From assembly GCA_021464415.1 (NCBI GenBank), contig CM038469.1, positions 24,757,901-24,821,900 of the forward strand: a stretch of DNA of 64,000 nucleotides, in the 5' to 3' direction. Below are positions 34,911 through 46,382 of this stretch, piece by piece. Source of the stretch: Lonicera japonica (lineage: Eukaryota > Streptophyta > Magnoliopsida > Dipsacales > Caprifoliaceae). Both the position numbers and the translations under genes were made by a program. A model generated the notes under the pieces. It was not told the DNA's origin and ran no database searches. It was given only the letters and a program-made list of their open reading frames with translations. Within the stretch, counting starts at the first letter, position 1; each line of letters begins with the position of its first letter.

Positions 34911-36516
34911 TGTTGGTCGGATTTCAACCCTAGAGGGGGGGGGGGGGTGAATAGGGTTTTTAAAACTTAATGCGGAATTTAAAACTTTTCTAACAATGCT
35001 TAAGTAAAACAAATTTACAAAACAAATTATCAAGGAATGCAATCAAATAAACAATCAAACAATCTCAAAGCAAGTAATAGTATAGCAAGTAAATAAAGAG
35101 ATTGAGTAAGAAAGATTAAACCGATTTGAAGTTAAAGGCTTTTTGTCCACACGGTTTTGGTTTACCAAACCATAGTCCGCGCTCGGTTAGTTCCCCGAGA
35201 ATTTTCACTAAAATCAATCTCCTTCCGGGTGAAGATCAAACCTCTACAAGTGTTATCTCAGACACTCTACAAGTATTGCTACACCAAAATACTCTCACAA
35301 GATACTCTCTTGCTAACCTTGTGAATTTTACCTTTCACAAAAACTAAACAAGAATTTACCTTCTTGTTTTCCTATGAGATTTACCTCTCACAATGAAATC
35401 TAATTGTTTGGTGATTCTCACCAATTTACAATAACTCTCTCAAGTGTATAAAGAATACAATTTGAAGCTCACACTAGAGTTATCCTATTTGATTAAGATG
35501 ATATAGCTCAAAATATTAATGATTGATCAAAAATAATTTCTTGAATCTTTGAATAATGAAGATAGATGAAGAATATAGTATATGAATGATTCAAGGTGTT
35601 TAGAATGAGTCTTGGAAGTCATATTTATAGTCCCAAAAGTGATATAGCCGTTTGAGGTGGATTTAATAGTTTATGGGACAAAATTGCACATTTAACAAAG
35701 TTCCAACGGCTATATTCTGGCAATGTAGTTGACTACACTGATGCCCATATAGTCGACTACATGACCCTCAACAGTGATGTAGTCTACTCACCCATTAATC
35801 ATGTAGTCGACTATATGCTTCTGGTGGGTGGAGGTTTTGTGCAATTTTTTCAACTTTTGCAATATGACTCCAAAATTGATTCTAATGCTTGGGGAGTGTT
35901 CCAAATAAGTTTCTAAGACTACCAAAATAGTTTTTGTATCAAAATTCATTCATATGAATTAATTATGAATTTATTTCAAAACTGTTTTTTATAAGAAAGA
36001 TGTTTTGAAATGATTTTGATTCAAACTTGGTTTTGATCAATCTAATAATGATGCAAGTTTATGTTTGAGCTATATAATCAATCAATTAAGAAACTTTACA
36101 TTAATCCTAAGCAAACACTCAATTACCGAATAGGTGAGTCTTCGAATACTTCGATTTGTTTCTTCAAATTGATTCTTCACTTGAAGCTTTTCCCTTGAAG
36201 CTTTAGCATATGATCCTTGATCTTGATCTTCATAGATTTGCATTGCTAGCTTGTGAGTGATGAGAATGATCTTCTTTGACTTGACCAACGCTTGTAGTTG
36301 AATGATCTTGATTCGGATAAATCGGTTTTAGTTCAATGCTTCGTTGACTTGATCGGATATTGATTGAATGATCCTTGTCAAACTTCCTTTGAGCAATCAT
36401 GCTATTCTTGATTTTCCAAATAAGAAATCTATAATCTTATATCAAGAACATGTTAAATTACACATGATTGATTTATTGTTATTATCAAAATAAGATTAAG
36501 ACCTTCAAGGTCAACA
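34911..36516 (-). mobile_element. Solo LTR of a Sirevirus-like copia (1606 bp, LTR C) with TAGTC duplication
   Basis: On the minus strand it begins TGTTGACCTTGAAGGTCTTA (36516 downward) and ends GTTGAAATCCGACCAACA at 34911. TAGTC flanks both sides exactly (34906-34910 and 36517-36521). No internal region remains, so it is a solo LTR formed by LTR-LTR recombination. It is the only complete LTR of this family here and defines both ends. A poly-C/G run (14 G at 34935 on the plus strand) lies near its end. It carries TAGTCGACTA palindromes at 35750-35759 and 35804-35813 and a variant at 35725-35736. The minus- and plus-strand ORFs inside are incidental. Confidence 0.92.
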
Positions 36517-37112
36517 TAGTCTACTACATCGGGTTGGTGAGATTTTTTATATATCTCTTCTTCTCCTTCTTTCTCATTTCAACCCCCCATTTAAGAGCTT
36601 TTAGCGAGAGAGTAGAGAGGTGATTTTGAGAAGGTTAAAGGTGTTTTCATCAACACACCTTCACCACACAAACCCACACTAAAGCAACAACATAATCATC
36701 ATCTTCTCCATATTCATCCTCCATTTCTAGGGTTTCAAGCTACCAATTGGGGGGGTTTCGCGTATGCGCTTCCTTGGCTCATTTTTTCTGCAATTTTTCG
36801 AGGGATTGACCCTCTTAAGGTGGGAACAATAGTATTTAAACTTATTTTTCAACTGATTGTATCTATTATATACCAAATCAAACCAAACCTAGGGTTTTTA
36901 CTCTAATTTGCATATGCATGGGGCTTGGGTAAATTTCCTTGGATAACTTTAATAGATTTGCATCATATATGACATCAATAACGATTTTAAACAAAAAGCC
37001 CTAATTGAAAATAATTTATAAGAAAGTTTGGTATATGACCTTCAAGTACGCACACAATTATATACACTAAGCTTTGATACGCTTAGGTATGATGTCAATA
37101 TGGGATTTAGAG

Positions 37113-38217
37113 AGGGAATGGAGTAAGGGGTGACCTTCTCTCGAAAGCCCCTTTAAAGGTAACTGACGTAGGGGAGTACATGGGAGTCTGCTAACTATCG
37201 TTATAAGCACCTTAATTAGCCTTTTAGGTCCTTTTAAAGTTTATCAAACGTATAAGAGTATTACATTACTCTTATCCGCTCCCCTCCCCGCAGAACAGTT
37301 TTAAACAAAGGCACATCTTGACTACGAGAGATGAAGGCATCTCTCGTAGTCAAGACAGTCACTCCATAGAAAGATCACTTCTCGAACTAAGTGTAAGTCA
37401 AGGAAGAAGTCTTCCATAGAAAGAAGACCTCCTATAGGAATAACAACTCGCCTTAACAAGACTTACAATGAAGCAAGGGAGATAGCTACGGAGAAAGTCA
37501 GTCAAAGTCTTTGGCACTTGACCATGCTTCCCCGAAAAAAGAGAAAGAATTAGCTGAGCACACATAGGAGTCTCATGAACTACCCACCACTACTAGATGT
37601 GCTAATCTCTATCCTATTAATCCGGCGTGAGCTCTTTCAAAAGAACAACGACGAGCCAGAGTGAGGCGAGCTTGATTGATAAGGGGTGAATGAAACTCTC
37701 AATAGCTTCCAATCCCTGTTAGGATTGTCAGTCCTGAGTTAGGATTGCTAACTATCTTATTCCTACTCCCTAGCTATCTCCCTTGCTTCACTGTAAGTCG
37801 TGTTAAGGCGAGTTGCTATTCCTATAGGACGTTTTCTTTCTATATGCCCCCTCCCGGGCTAGCTGAGCAAACCATGGCACGTCTTAAGTACGAGGGATAC
37901 CTTGCCTAGCTAGCTCCATCAATAACTGTAGGGGGGAGTTAAAAGTCCTCCTCCTCCTACCGTTTTGACATCGAAGTATAATATAAGTATATTTGCGAGA
38001 AACTACGGCATATAGGGGTCCATCACCTCCCGCCCTGTTTGTTCTCAACACGAGCAGTGTTGACTCCATCTTGAAGCTAGCCTTGCTGCTCAACCATTGC
38101 CTTCTTGTCTTCGACAGGTAATCGTGTGGTAGGAGCGAGGAAGCAGCGGTTCCATTATGACTGGTTTGCTCTCGACAGTTGAGATAGTACATCCTTCACC
38201 CATTACATGCTACTCTA
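37113..38217. other. GC-richer insertion of unknown origin (possible organelle DNA)
   Basis: The 3' LTR reads GGGATTTAGAGTATATTTTGG without interruption. In the 5' LTR about 1.1 kb stands between GGGATTTAGAG and TATATTTTGG. The insert is visibly richer in G+C than its surroundings. It contains a perfect hairpin (CTTGACTACGAGAGATG at 37317-37333, 4-base loop, CATCTCTCGTAGTCAAG at 37338-37354). It also contains a longer inverted repeat, GGAATAACAACTCGCCTTAA..GCAAGGGAGATAGCT (about 37437-37492) against AGCTATCTCCCTTGC..GGCGAGTTGCTATTCC (about 37771-37832). There are no transposon ends and no clear target duplication. The style resembles plant mitochondrial DNA, but that is an impression. The minus-strand 102-codon frame 38192-37884 matches nothing I know. 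Confidence 0.5.
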
Positions 38218-39750
38218 GTATATTTTGGACAAAGTTACACATATCGGTGGTATTGTTGTTGTGTTTAAGTTATGAATTATATTTATGAGATTTTCTACCT
38301 ACCTAGCCAGTCCGTAAGTATGCTGGTCAACTACATAAATATGTTTTGAGTAAATGAAGTCTGTAAATCAAAAAGGGGGGCTACTAGGGACTTCACATAC
38401 ATTGCTATATTGTATTAGACTTGGCTTAGGGCCCAATTGATGAAAACATATGAAACCTCCCAAACTGATGATTTTATGGTTTCTCTTACTAATTGACGGA
38501 CTTGGAAGATCTTGTTTAAGCTCAACAACAATACTACTACAAATTTTATGGTGTATTGGTATACACACTTTATATTTATTATGTTGAGATTGTATTTGGA
38601 TATTCCTAACTATAGTATATACTTTGGTGAGATGACTATTGTGATTTCATGTCGGTTAGCCGACACCATTTGTACCAGATAGATATTGGTTATTACATGT
38701 AGTGTATAACCTTGGTGGCTACGTGAGACTATTATATTGCCTTTGGGGCATTTTCCATCTACGTGGACCTGGTAGGTGGTCCCTGCCTTGGGGGCAGAAG
38801 AAACCGAGTTGCCAGCTATCTTTGTGCATAGTAGATTTAAAATCCTAGATGTGGCGTATATACATGATTTCACATGATGATAGATCTGGTCGCAGTGTTT
38901 TGGCATCTTTTATACGGATCCGGTCTATACTTTATTACCGTTTCATAATTACAACTTTATAAAGATATAAATGTATCTTGGAGATACATGTTTTTACACG
39001 GTATACAGAAAAGACCGATAAACCTATGTTCTATCTATTTTATTACGATTTGGGGACTGGGATAGGATTTATATGCATTTCACGAAATATTTTCATTGCA
39101 TCGGCTGCTTCAGAAATGTAGTATATATATTTATATTTGTATATACATAAAGGATAATTTATATTAACCAGACGAGATTTATTACAAAGAAGCAGCATAT
39201 AAACTTACGTTACTTTCATTATATTGCATAGCATGGCATGCATAGCTTTCCAACTTATTTTTATATTGAAAGGCCTTATACTTCCCATTGAGCCCGTTTA
39301 GCTCACTCCAATTTTTTAATCAGTTTTGCAGGTGTTTCTCGAGGACGGTAAGATATTGGATCCTAGTTAGCTCTGATAGCCAGTTGCCAAAGTCGTTAGG
39401 AAACGGCTTGTATCATATACCTTAAACCATTATCTTATTGTATATTGGATTTCCAAATGTATAATTTCTATGACAATTGGGACCTCGTTGGAGGCTTTGT
39501 ACAAACATTTTTATATAAATGTGGAGTATCGATTGTAAATGGATTATTTACATCTTATGACATGTTTTGGCTTGCTTTATAAATAAACTCCACATGCCGG
39601 ATTTTCTTTTAAAATGACTTAAATGCTCGTACATGTTTTTGGTATAAGATTCTAAATTTTATTACTTCATACCCATCGTTGCATACAACTCCGTGGCTAA
39701 CTGGGTCCCGGAGGTATAATCCTCTAAACGGGATTTTGGGCGTCACAAGT

Positions 39751-39762
39751 TTGTATTAGGGC
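39751..39762 (+). promoter_or_regulatory. Primer binding site of the LARD-like element
   Basis: TTGTATTAGGGC, three bases after the LTR end, matches 9 of 12 positions of TGGTATCAGAGC, the initiator-tRNA-Met site used by many plant LTR retrotransposons. Two of the three differences are transitions, consistent with age. Confidence 0.6.
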
Positions 39763-40081
39763 TATAGCTTTTATGTTTCCTCGCGAGGTTCAATGGTAGA
39801 TACTAGATTATTAATGTGAACGTTGGCGATGTCCCTGATAGGTCTTTACGCTCTCGTGCTTCAGGATTTTACCACGAGGATTTTGAAAAATGGGAGAATT
39901 GTGAAAATTGATGTAACTTGTCTAGGCTACGTTTATTCACAAAGTTTATTCAAAAAATTTCGTTGGCCTCTTTTGCAAATTATTTTAGTTATTGGCTCTT
40001 GTATCACATATTACATATGTACATTATATGCTCGGGATTAGTTCTGTCACCAAGTGAGCAAAAGGTGACTGATGGATTATG

Positions 40082-40365
40082 TGTAACGACCCGGTCCCAC
40101 CTCAGTACGATATTGTCCGCTCTGGGTAGCGTCCAGCCAGGACTCAGCCCCAGAACATCTACCCTCACGGCTTTGTTTCTGGGAGGTCGCGACCAACTTC
40201 CCAGGGGTCACCCATCCTAGGATTGCTCTGGCCCTCGTACTTAATTTGCGACCATTTCTTACTTATACGGGTCTCCAAGGATCCCTCATCTTCCGATGTG
40301 GGATGCCCCTTTTGAGCTACAATTCCTCCTCCCAAGGGAGTAGTCTTCGCTCGCAGGGCGTCACA
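40082..40365 (-). mobile_element. Cassandra 3' LTR (284 bp), internally deleted
   Basis: It matches the other LTR but lacks about 60 bp, including the GGATCCCATAAGAACTCTGA part of the 5S-like segment (deleted between the CTCGTACTTAAT repeats near 40240). The remaining 5S-like part on the minus strand is ATCCTAGGATGGGTGACCCC with TGGGAAG. The ends TGTGACGCCC...GTTACA are intact. Confidence 0.88.
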
Positions 40366-40434
40366 TCCTTCCCCCCAAGGGAATCAGCGTTCTCGTCGAC
40401 ACATCGTACTCTGTGGGTCCGCTCTAATACCATT

Positions 40435-40779
40435 TGTAACGACTTGGTCCCACCTTAGTATAATATTGTCCGCTCTAAGTAGCGTCCAGCCAAGCCTCAG
40501 TCCTGGAACATCTACCCTCACGGCTTTGTTTCTGGGAGCTCACGACCAGCTTCCCAGGGGGTCACCCATAATGGAATTGCTCTAGCCCTCTACTCGCTTA
40601 ATTTCAGAGTTCTTATGGGATCCAAAGCCAATGAACCCCCAAAAGGCCTCGTACTTAATTAGCGACAATTTTTTACTTATATGGGTCTCCAAGGATCCCC
40701 CATCTTCCGATGTGGGATGCTCCATTTGAGCTACAATTCCTCATCCCAAGGGAGTACTCCTCGCTCGCAGGGCATCATA
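40435..40779 (-). mobile_element. Cassandra 5' LTR (345 bp) with 5S rRNA-like segment
   Basis: On the minus strand, about 40632-40550 reads GGATCCCATAAGAACTCTGA, AATTAAGCGAG and TATGGGTGACCCCCTGGGAAG. These correspond to GGATCCCATCAGAACTCCG, AGTTAAGCG and ATGGGTGACCTCCTGGGAAG of plant 5S rRNA. CCCACATCGGAAGATGG and CCCATATAAGTAA upstream may be promoter elements. The terminal bases are decayed (TATGATGCCC in place of TGTGACGCCC). Confidence 0.88.
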
Positions 40780-43149
40780 TTATGTTATAGTCATCCGCCA
40801 GCCAATGGTTGACTATCTGATAAATCACCAGTCCACTGTTGCTAACTGAGGCTAGAACGTGGCATACTCATGGATGAGTGGGTGCTAAAGTCCCTTTTCT
40901 CGTGTTTACCCCATTGTTTCTTCTTCGATTTTCTTGAAGGGTGAACCTAGTACATGGTATATCGTTCCTCCGTATCCGTACGACCACGTTTGAGCTTGTA
41001 AGTCAAGTTACGAGAAATGGAATATGAGGATTATTTTTAAATTGACTACTTTGATGCGAGTAAACTTTTATATTCTTTTAGAAATCATCCTGTCTGAGAG
41101 ACCTCCTTTGCAGGATTACTACTTTAAAGTGGGATGGAGAGAAAATTTTCTTGAAAACTGATATGGAATAAATGAGAATGACCAAGTATGGTCATGCATA
41201 TGTGTATATCCTATTTTATGAACTTGGATTCAATGTGGATGAATGCTTGGACTTTCATATGGACGCCGATACCTCGTAGATGCCTGTAGCCATGCCATTC
41301 TTTGGAATAAGTGACATATGATTGTGGTGAGATATACCATATATTTTTTCTTTCGAGAATGGAGGTTAAAGGTGTTCCTGTCTAGGGTAAAGCATAGAAT
41401 ATGCTTATATTGGAATCGAATTCTTATTTTGTTAGCCGAGTTAGTTCGATTAGGAACGAGAACCCGTTTAGTGACCCTTGTATCCAGCACATCTGCGTTA
41501 TGCCTTGTTTTCTAAAGTGATGGGAGATAATCATTCAACGGTATCTGCAATGGCATCTCACCCTTACTAGCTGCAGACTCATTTTCCTCAGCAATAAGGA
41601 ACCCACAACTTATTCGTCTGAAGTACAATTTTATTCCATCTTCGTTAGGGGGACTTATTAGAGTAACGTAGCAAAAGCCCGGTGACTAGATGATTTAAGG
41701 TTAAGGTGACTAGTCCTTTTGTAATTTTCTTACATTCGTAAAGCATATTGCATTTGAGCTTTGAGAATTTGGGTTGTAAAGGGATTATAAGTGAACTCCC
41801 TTGGTAAATATTGAGGAAGCGTGTTTGTTTAACGGTTATATCTCGTGGCGAAAGGGAATAAAACCCTTAGTATAACTCAATGCTCTTTTATTTCACTTCC
41901 CTTGTTATTTCCTTAAGTGGAGCATTGGGTACGAAGTCAAGTTGAATATGATTCCATTTTTTCTGATGGAGGATATTGGTTTGAATTGCTCAATAATAAC
42001 GTAATGTAATATCAACTATAGCTTAGTGAACTGAGTTTTTGAACTCTCCTCATGTTAGAAAGGTGCAGTACTTCTAAGACACGAGGTGTACCATTGCTCG
42101 ACCTTTAATGAGTTAGCCTCTGCGAGATGAGCATTTTCGAGAAATCATTCCCATTCTCCTATGCATACATCTAACTAGAGGGAAGTGTATGTTGTAGAGC
42201 GAGTTTCACTAAAGGAGAAATCTGGAGTAGAAAATTGTACCTTCAGTTCAGGATGAGGGTCCTCATGAAAATTTGTTCTGCCCCATTTCAAGAATTCAGG
42301 TGATGATGAAGTAAGCATTTCAAGCTTGAGACCTTCCTATTCCCCTATGGATTCTAACTTGGGATTTGAAGCAGTACTCCAGATTCAAACCTTATTGATT
42401 CCAATCTTTGGCAAACCCTTTAAGGAGGGGAGTCGAGACTTAACCTTAATAGATAGACCTTGTTCGCACCACCATTTCTCTTCCTTTTATTTTTATGTCG
42501 AAGTTTGTTCTAGTTCGGAGAAAACAGTCTGAATCATTCTATTAGGCACGAATTACACCCATGGGGGAGTATGAACCCTCCTAAGATCACGCTAGTGTAT
42601 AATGAGCCTATCACTTCCACTCTATGCATAATGAATTCCCCAAAGGATTTTCCAATGATGTATGTCCATTGCTTGTTAAGGAGGAGACAAGGTAAGCCCT
42701 ATAAATTTATTTTTATTGGAGATACTATGCATTACAAATACATTACTAGGAAATCCTTACAGTTCGAATATGCATTATTCATACCATGTCAGTCGATAAA
42801 TGCCGTGTGTTACAATACTCCACATCCCGGATTACTAGTGGAGTAACTGGGGTCCTGATTATGAAATGATCATGGGATCGTGTATACAGATGATAGGATT
42901 TCAAACACTCTCAGTGAGCCTATACTCTTAGTTTGGAGTTTACACGTCCATTGAAATTTCATTCTTAGTTTAAAATTTTGTCTAAGCTAAGAGAAGCCCT
43001 TTAGGGGAAAGGAATGCATTCATTAGTGTAACTACCTCTCATATATTAAGACGATCTCCTAAGAATTTTAGATCTAAATTATGTGAGTTATTCTGAATCA
43101 GCTTTTGGAAAGCGATCCATGCATTTTTACTCGTCTGCTTGTTCCGATT

Positions 43150-43520
43150 GGGTGGAAATTGAAATCTAGTTCAAAATTTCAAAGCAGTGTATAGGTTTGA
43201 TTTCCATACTCAAACGTTAATGATTTTGGTCCCGTGCCTCTAACCTTTAGTGGAGCTATATATCTACTGGCTAGATAACACCATAGTTATCTTAACCCAA
43301 ATGAGAGTTGCTCTTATTTAGCTTTTGGGAGATTGACTTATATTCTTTCCTCCCGATTATATGGAAATTGAATTCATGCCAGATTTTAAATTAGAGTACT
43401 AAGTATAGTGCCCGCATTCAAACGCTAATGATTTGGTTCAATGTTCTAAAATTTTTAGTAGAGCTTTCCATATATAGGTTATGTAACACCATTGCCATTG
43501 TAATCTGATTGGGAGAGAAA
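43150..43520. repeat. Degenerate tandem duplication in the LARD-like interior
   Basis: Two copies (about 43150-43300 and 43363-43520) share GG(T/A)GGAAATTGAA, AGTGTATAG/AAGTATAGTG, A(C/T)TCAAACG(T/C)TAATGAT and TTTTAGT(G/A)GAGCT, then AACACCAT. Confidence 0.55.
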
Positions 43521-44224
43521 GGCTATCGATATACCATAAAATATGCCTGACACTTCATTTTGGACCCTTCCGACTCTACGATTCCTTGAAGATGGTACCT
43601 CTCCGTGAGAGGTGAAGCACTAAAGACCCTTCGGTATTTGAATCTTAGTATCACTTAAGAACCTATTTGAGGATTAACAATTTAATCTCTTGATATGGAA
43701 CTGCAATCACCCCGTATTTTGATAGGATCATCCTAAGTTTCTTGGGTTAAAAACTTCTAAAGCTATTAAGGGGTGGATTTTGAGTGTAGTACCTATATTG
43801 AGTTGAAAAACATGGTGATTAGAAACTGAGTTGGCGAAGACAAGAATGTTGCATTGCTCGATAAGCTGGAGGAGAGAGAGAGGGTGTAGAATGAAAGTTC
43901 TATCTTTTGCTATTTCGTTTATGTGTCGGCTAATGAAAAGCCCTCGTGTTTGATCAATATCTCCTTCCAATAAATTTTAAAGAGGCTGTGGCTTGTGAGA
44001 TAGAATTTATTAGATAACTTTAGTTATGTGATTTTTCTTCTTTATCGTTCGATAAGGTTATTCCCTTTGTTCTGATCCTTGAGTTCGGAATCCTTTTTCA
44101 TTAGCGATTGTAGTTTTCTCTTTTAAGGAAGGGAGACTACGTGGGATTCAGAACCACATGTACTTTGGTCTAGTAGCTATCCTATAGGAATTTTGAGGAA
44201 GAAATTTAATAAGGAGGGGAGATT

Positions 44225-45785
44225 GTGACATCATGTTTAATTACCTCTTGCAAATCACGTATACATATCGCGTATAAGGCAGAACAGGGCTTTGGTTAGC
44301 CAAACTAGGGTTTTGGAGAGGTTGATGTGGTTTGGAAACTTTCAACGAGTCATGTTAATGTATTTGAGTATGTTAGAATGACCATAAGTCATTCTAGGTG
44401 GATCGAACGAAAATTAGCTCGTAAATAGCAAGTTTCGGTCCTGTGTGATTAATGGTTTTTATCCGACTTTGGAAGTCCATATCTTCTTCACCGGAACTCC
44501 AAATGAGTCCCTGTTTATGCCTATCTTTAGGTTTTGATCCACTCTACAACTTTTGTATTTTGGCCGAGACCCAATTCCCATTCCTTAATGATGAAAAATG
44601 GGTGCGAAGTCAAGTTGTTGACCAAAATGCTAAAGGAGGCAAAATAGAGCCATGTAGTTGACTACTTTATATAGTCGACTACATGAGGAAAATGTAGTCG
44701 ACTACATCGAGCTGGTGAGATTTTTTATATATCTCTTCTTCTCATTCTTTCTCATTTCAACCCCCCCATTTGAGAGCTCTTAGAGAGATAGTAGAGAGGT
44801 GGTTTTGAGAGGGTTAAAGGTGTTTTCATCTACACACCTTCACCGCACAAACCCACACCAAAGCAACAACATCATCATCATCTTCTCCATCTTCATCCTC
44901 AATTTTTAGGGTTTTAAGCTACCAATTAGGGGTTTTCGCGTATGTGCTTCTTTGGCTCGTTTTTTCTGCAATTCTTCGAGGGACTGACCCTCTTAAGGTG
45001 GGAACAATAGTATTTAGACTTATTTTTCAACTGATTGTATCTATCATATACCAAATCAAACTAAACCTAGTCTTTTTACTCTAACTTGCGTATGCATGGG
45101 GCTTGGGTAAATTTCTTTGGATAACTTTGATAGATTTGCATCATATATGACATCAATAACAATTTTAAAAAAAAAGCGCAAATTGGAAATAATTTATAAG
45201 AAAGTTTGGTATATGACCTTCAAGTACGCATACGATTATATACAATAAGCTTTGATACGCTTAGGTATGCTGTCATATATGGGATTTAGAGTATATTTTG
45301 GACAAAGATACATATATCGGTGGTATTGTTGCTGTGTTTAAGTTATGAACTATATTTTTTAGAGTTTCTACTTACTTAGCCAGTCCGTAAGTATGCTAGT
45401 CAACTATATAAATGTGTTTTAAATAAATGAAGTCTTTAAATAAAAAATGGAGGCTACTTGGGACTTCACATACATTGCTGGATTGTATTAGACTTGGCTT
45501 AGGGCCAAATTGATGAAAACATATAAAACCTCCCAAACTGATGATTTTACGGTTTGTCTTACTCATTGACGGACATGGCAGATATTGTTTAAGCTCAACA
45601 ATAATACTACTACAAATTTTATGGTGTATTGGTATACACACTTTATATTTATTATGTTGAGATTGTATTTTGGATATTCCTAACTATAGTATATACTTTG
45701 GTGAGATGACTATTGTGATTTCATATCGGTTAGCCGACACCATTCGTACCAAATAGATATTGGTTATTACCTATAGCGTATAGCC
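44225..45785 (+). mobile_element. 3' LTR of the LARD-like element, 3'-truncated
   Basis: It starts TGTGACATCATGTTTAATTA directly after the polypurine tract. It matches the 5' LTR up to TATTGGTTATTAC (45760-45772), after which homology is lost. It holds three GTAGT(T/C)GACTAC-type palindromes in a row (44654-44665, 44672-44681, 44694-44705), the site at which the solo LTR entered in the 5' copy. Confidence 0.82.
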
Positions 45786-46380
45786 TTTAACAGAAGCATA
45801 CTTTAACAGGTCATTTGTCTGTTGATTTGTATATGTCGCTATCAATAAAAAATCATCATCAGAGGGTGGATGGAAACCAGACTTACCATTCATTGACTGA
45901 GAGAACAATCCTTCACCAAAAATCTTTGCGTCATTTCATTTAATCTTTCTTGCGCTTATTCATAAGTTTCATGTGTGGGCAACATTCTTTACTCAAAAAG
46001 GTTTGCTGACCTTATCGATTATTCAAAAAGGTGGGGCGGGAATTGAGGTAACAGTTGTTATAGAATTTCCGGTACCCTATAAAGATGAATGAAAGTTCTT
46101 TTATATTTATTAAAATAAAAATTAATAATTAATTTTGGGACCAATTGATTTCCCTTTTTTTTATTCCACACTTTCCCTTGACATGAATAGGTCATCATTC
46201 ATAACTACAAAAAGCAGATACCATCCATCTTTCGACCTCCTTCAACTTTGGTGTGTATATTATATTCTCTCTTGTCCATGTTTTCATTGCAAGTATATAT
46301 ATGCAACTTAAAATCCGTATTTTTCGTAGTATGGGTAATATATATTTTGATCTCCTAAAGGCCAATTCCCGGCCCTTAGT
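45786..46380. other. Intergenic
   Basis: No gene or known repeat recognised. It lies between the truncated LTR and the RLP upstream region. Confidence 0.45.
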
Positions 46381-46382
46381 AT

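Larger units (their letters stand above)
34388..39747 (+). mobile_element. 5' LTR of the LARD-like element, interrupted twice
   Basis: Homology to the 3' LTR starts at AACGAGTCATGTTAATGTAT (34394; compare 44345). It continues on each side of a solo LTR (34911-36516) and of a GC-richer insertion (37113-38217). Conserved late features, present only here because the other LTR is truncated, include AGCCCGTTTAGCTCACTCC (about 39293) and TTTGCAGGTGTTTCTCGAGG (about 39325). The LTR ends GGGATTTTGGGCGTCACA at 39747. Short ORFs in this interval (for example 38368-38568 and 38610-38906 on the minus strand) are chance frames. Confidence 0.78.
40082..40779 (-). mobile_element. Cassandra-type TRIM retrotransposon, complete, TTATG duplication
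   Basis: Two LTRs in the same orientation (40082-40365 and 40435-40779) flank a 69-bp interior. Read on the minus strand: 5' LTR, then primer site TGGTATTAGAGC (40432-40421, matching the tRNA-Met type TGGTATCAGAGC), then polypurine tract GGGGGGAAGGA (40376-40366), then 3' LTR. TTATG flanks both sides exactly (40077-40081, 40780-40784). The LTRs contain 5S rRNA-like sequence, the hallmark of Cassandra. It encodes no protein and would have moved with enzymes supplied by other elements. It lies inside the interior of the LARD-like element, so it is younger than that element. Confidence 0.93.
39763..44224 (+). other. Non-coding interior of the LARD-like element
   Basis: Apart from the nested Cassandra (40082-40779) nothing codes here. 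All frames are short and none resembles gag, protease, RT, RNase H or integrase. A degenerate internal duplication of about 200 bp lies at 43150-43520. The plus- and minus-strand frames of up to about 90 codons (for example 42571-42846, 41230-41490) look random. Confidence 0.6.
34388..45785 (+). mobile_element. Large non-coding gypsy-type element (LARD-like) with nested insertions
   Basis: Two direct LTRs (5' LTR about 34388-39747 including insertions, 3' LTR 44225-45785) flank a 4.5-kb interior. A tRNA-iMet-like primer site follows the 5' LTR and a polypurine tract (AAGGAGGGGAGA, 44213-44224) precedes the 3' LTR. LTR ends are TGTGAC...GTCACA. The interior shows no gag or pol domain in any frame, so it fits a large retrotransposon derivative or a very decayed gypsy. 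The 5' LTR lacks about 115 bp at its start and the 3' LTR is truncated. The uninterrupted LTR would be roughly 2.7 kb. Confidence 0.75.

Noticed and set aside
37884..38192. 102-codon minus-strand ORF as a gene
   Set aside because: It has no recognisable domain and lies in an insertion of unknown origin where GC content alone lengthens frames.
39823..40458. Plus-strand ORFs of 65-100 codons near Cassandra
   Set aside because: They cross element boundaries and lie antisense to the Cassandra LTRs; no protein similarity.
40082..40779. 5S rRNA genes
   Set aside because: The 5S-like segments are diverged, one is half deleted, and both sit in the LTRs of an element with primer site, polypurine tract and target duplication. 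They are Cassandra LTR sequence and not a 5S array.
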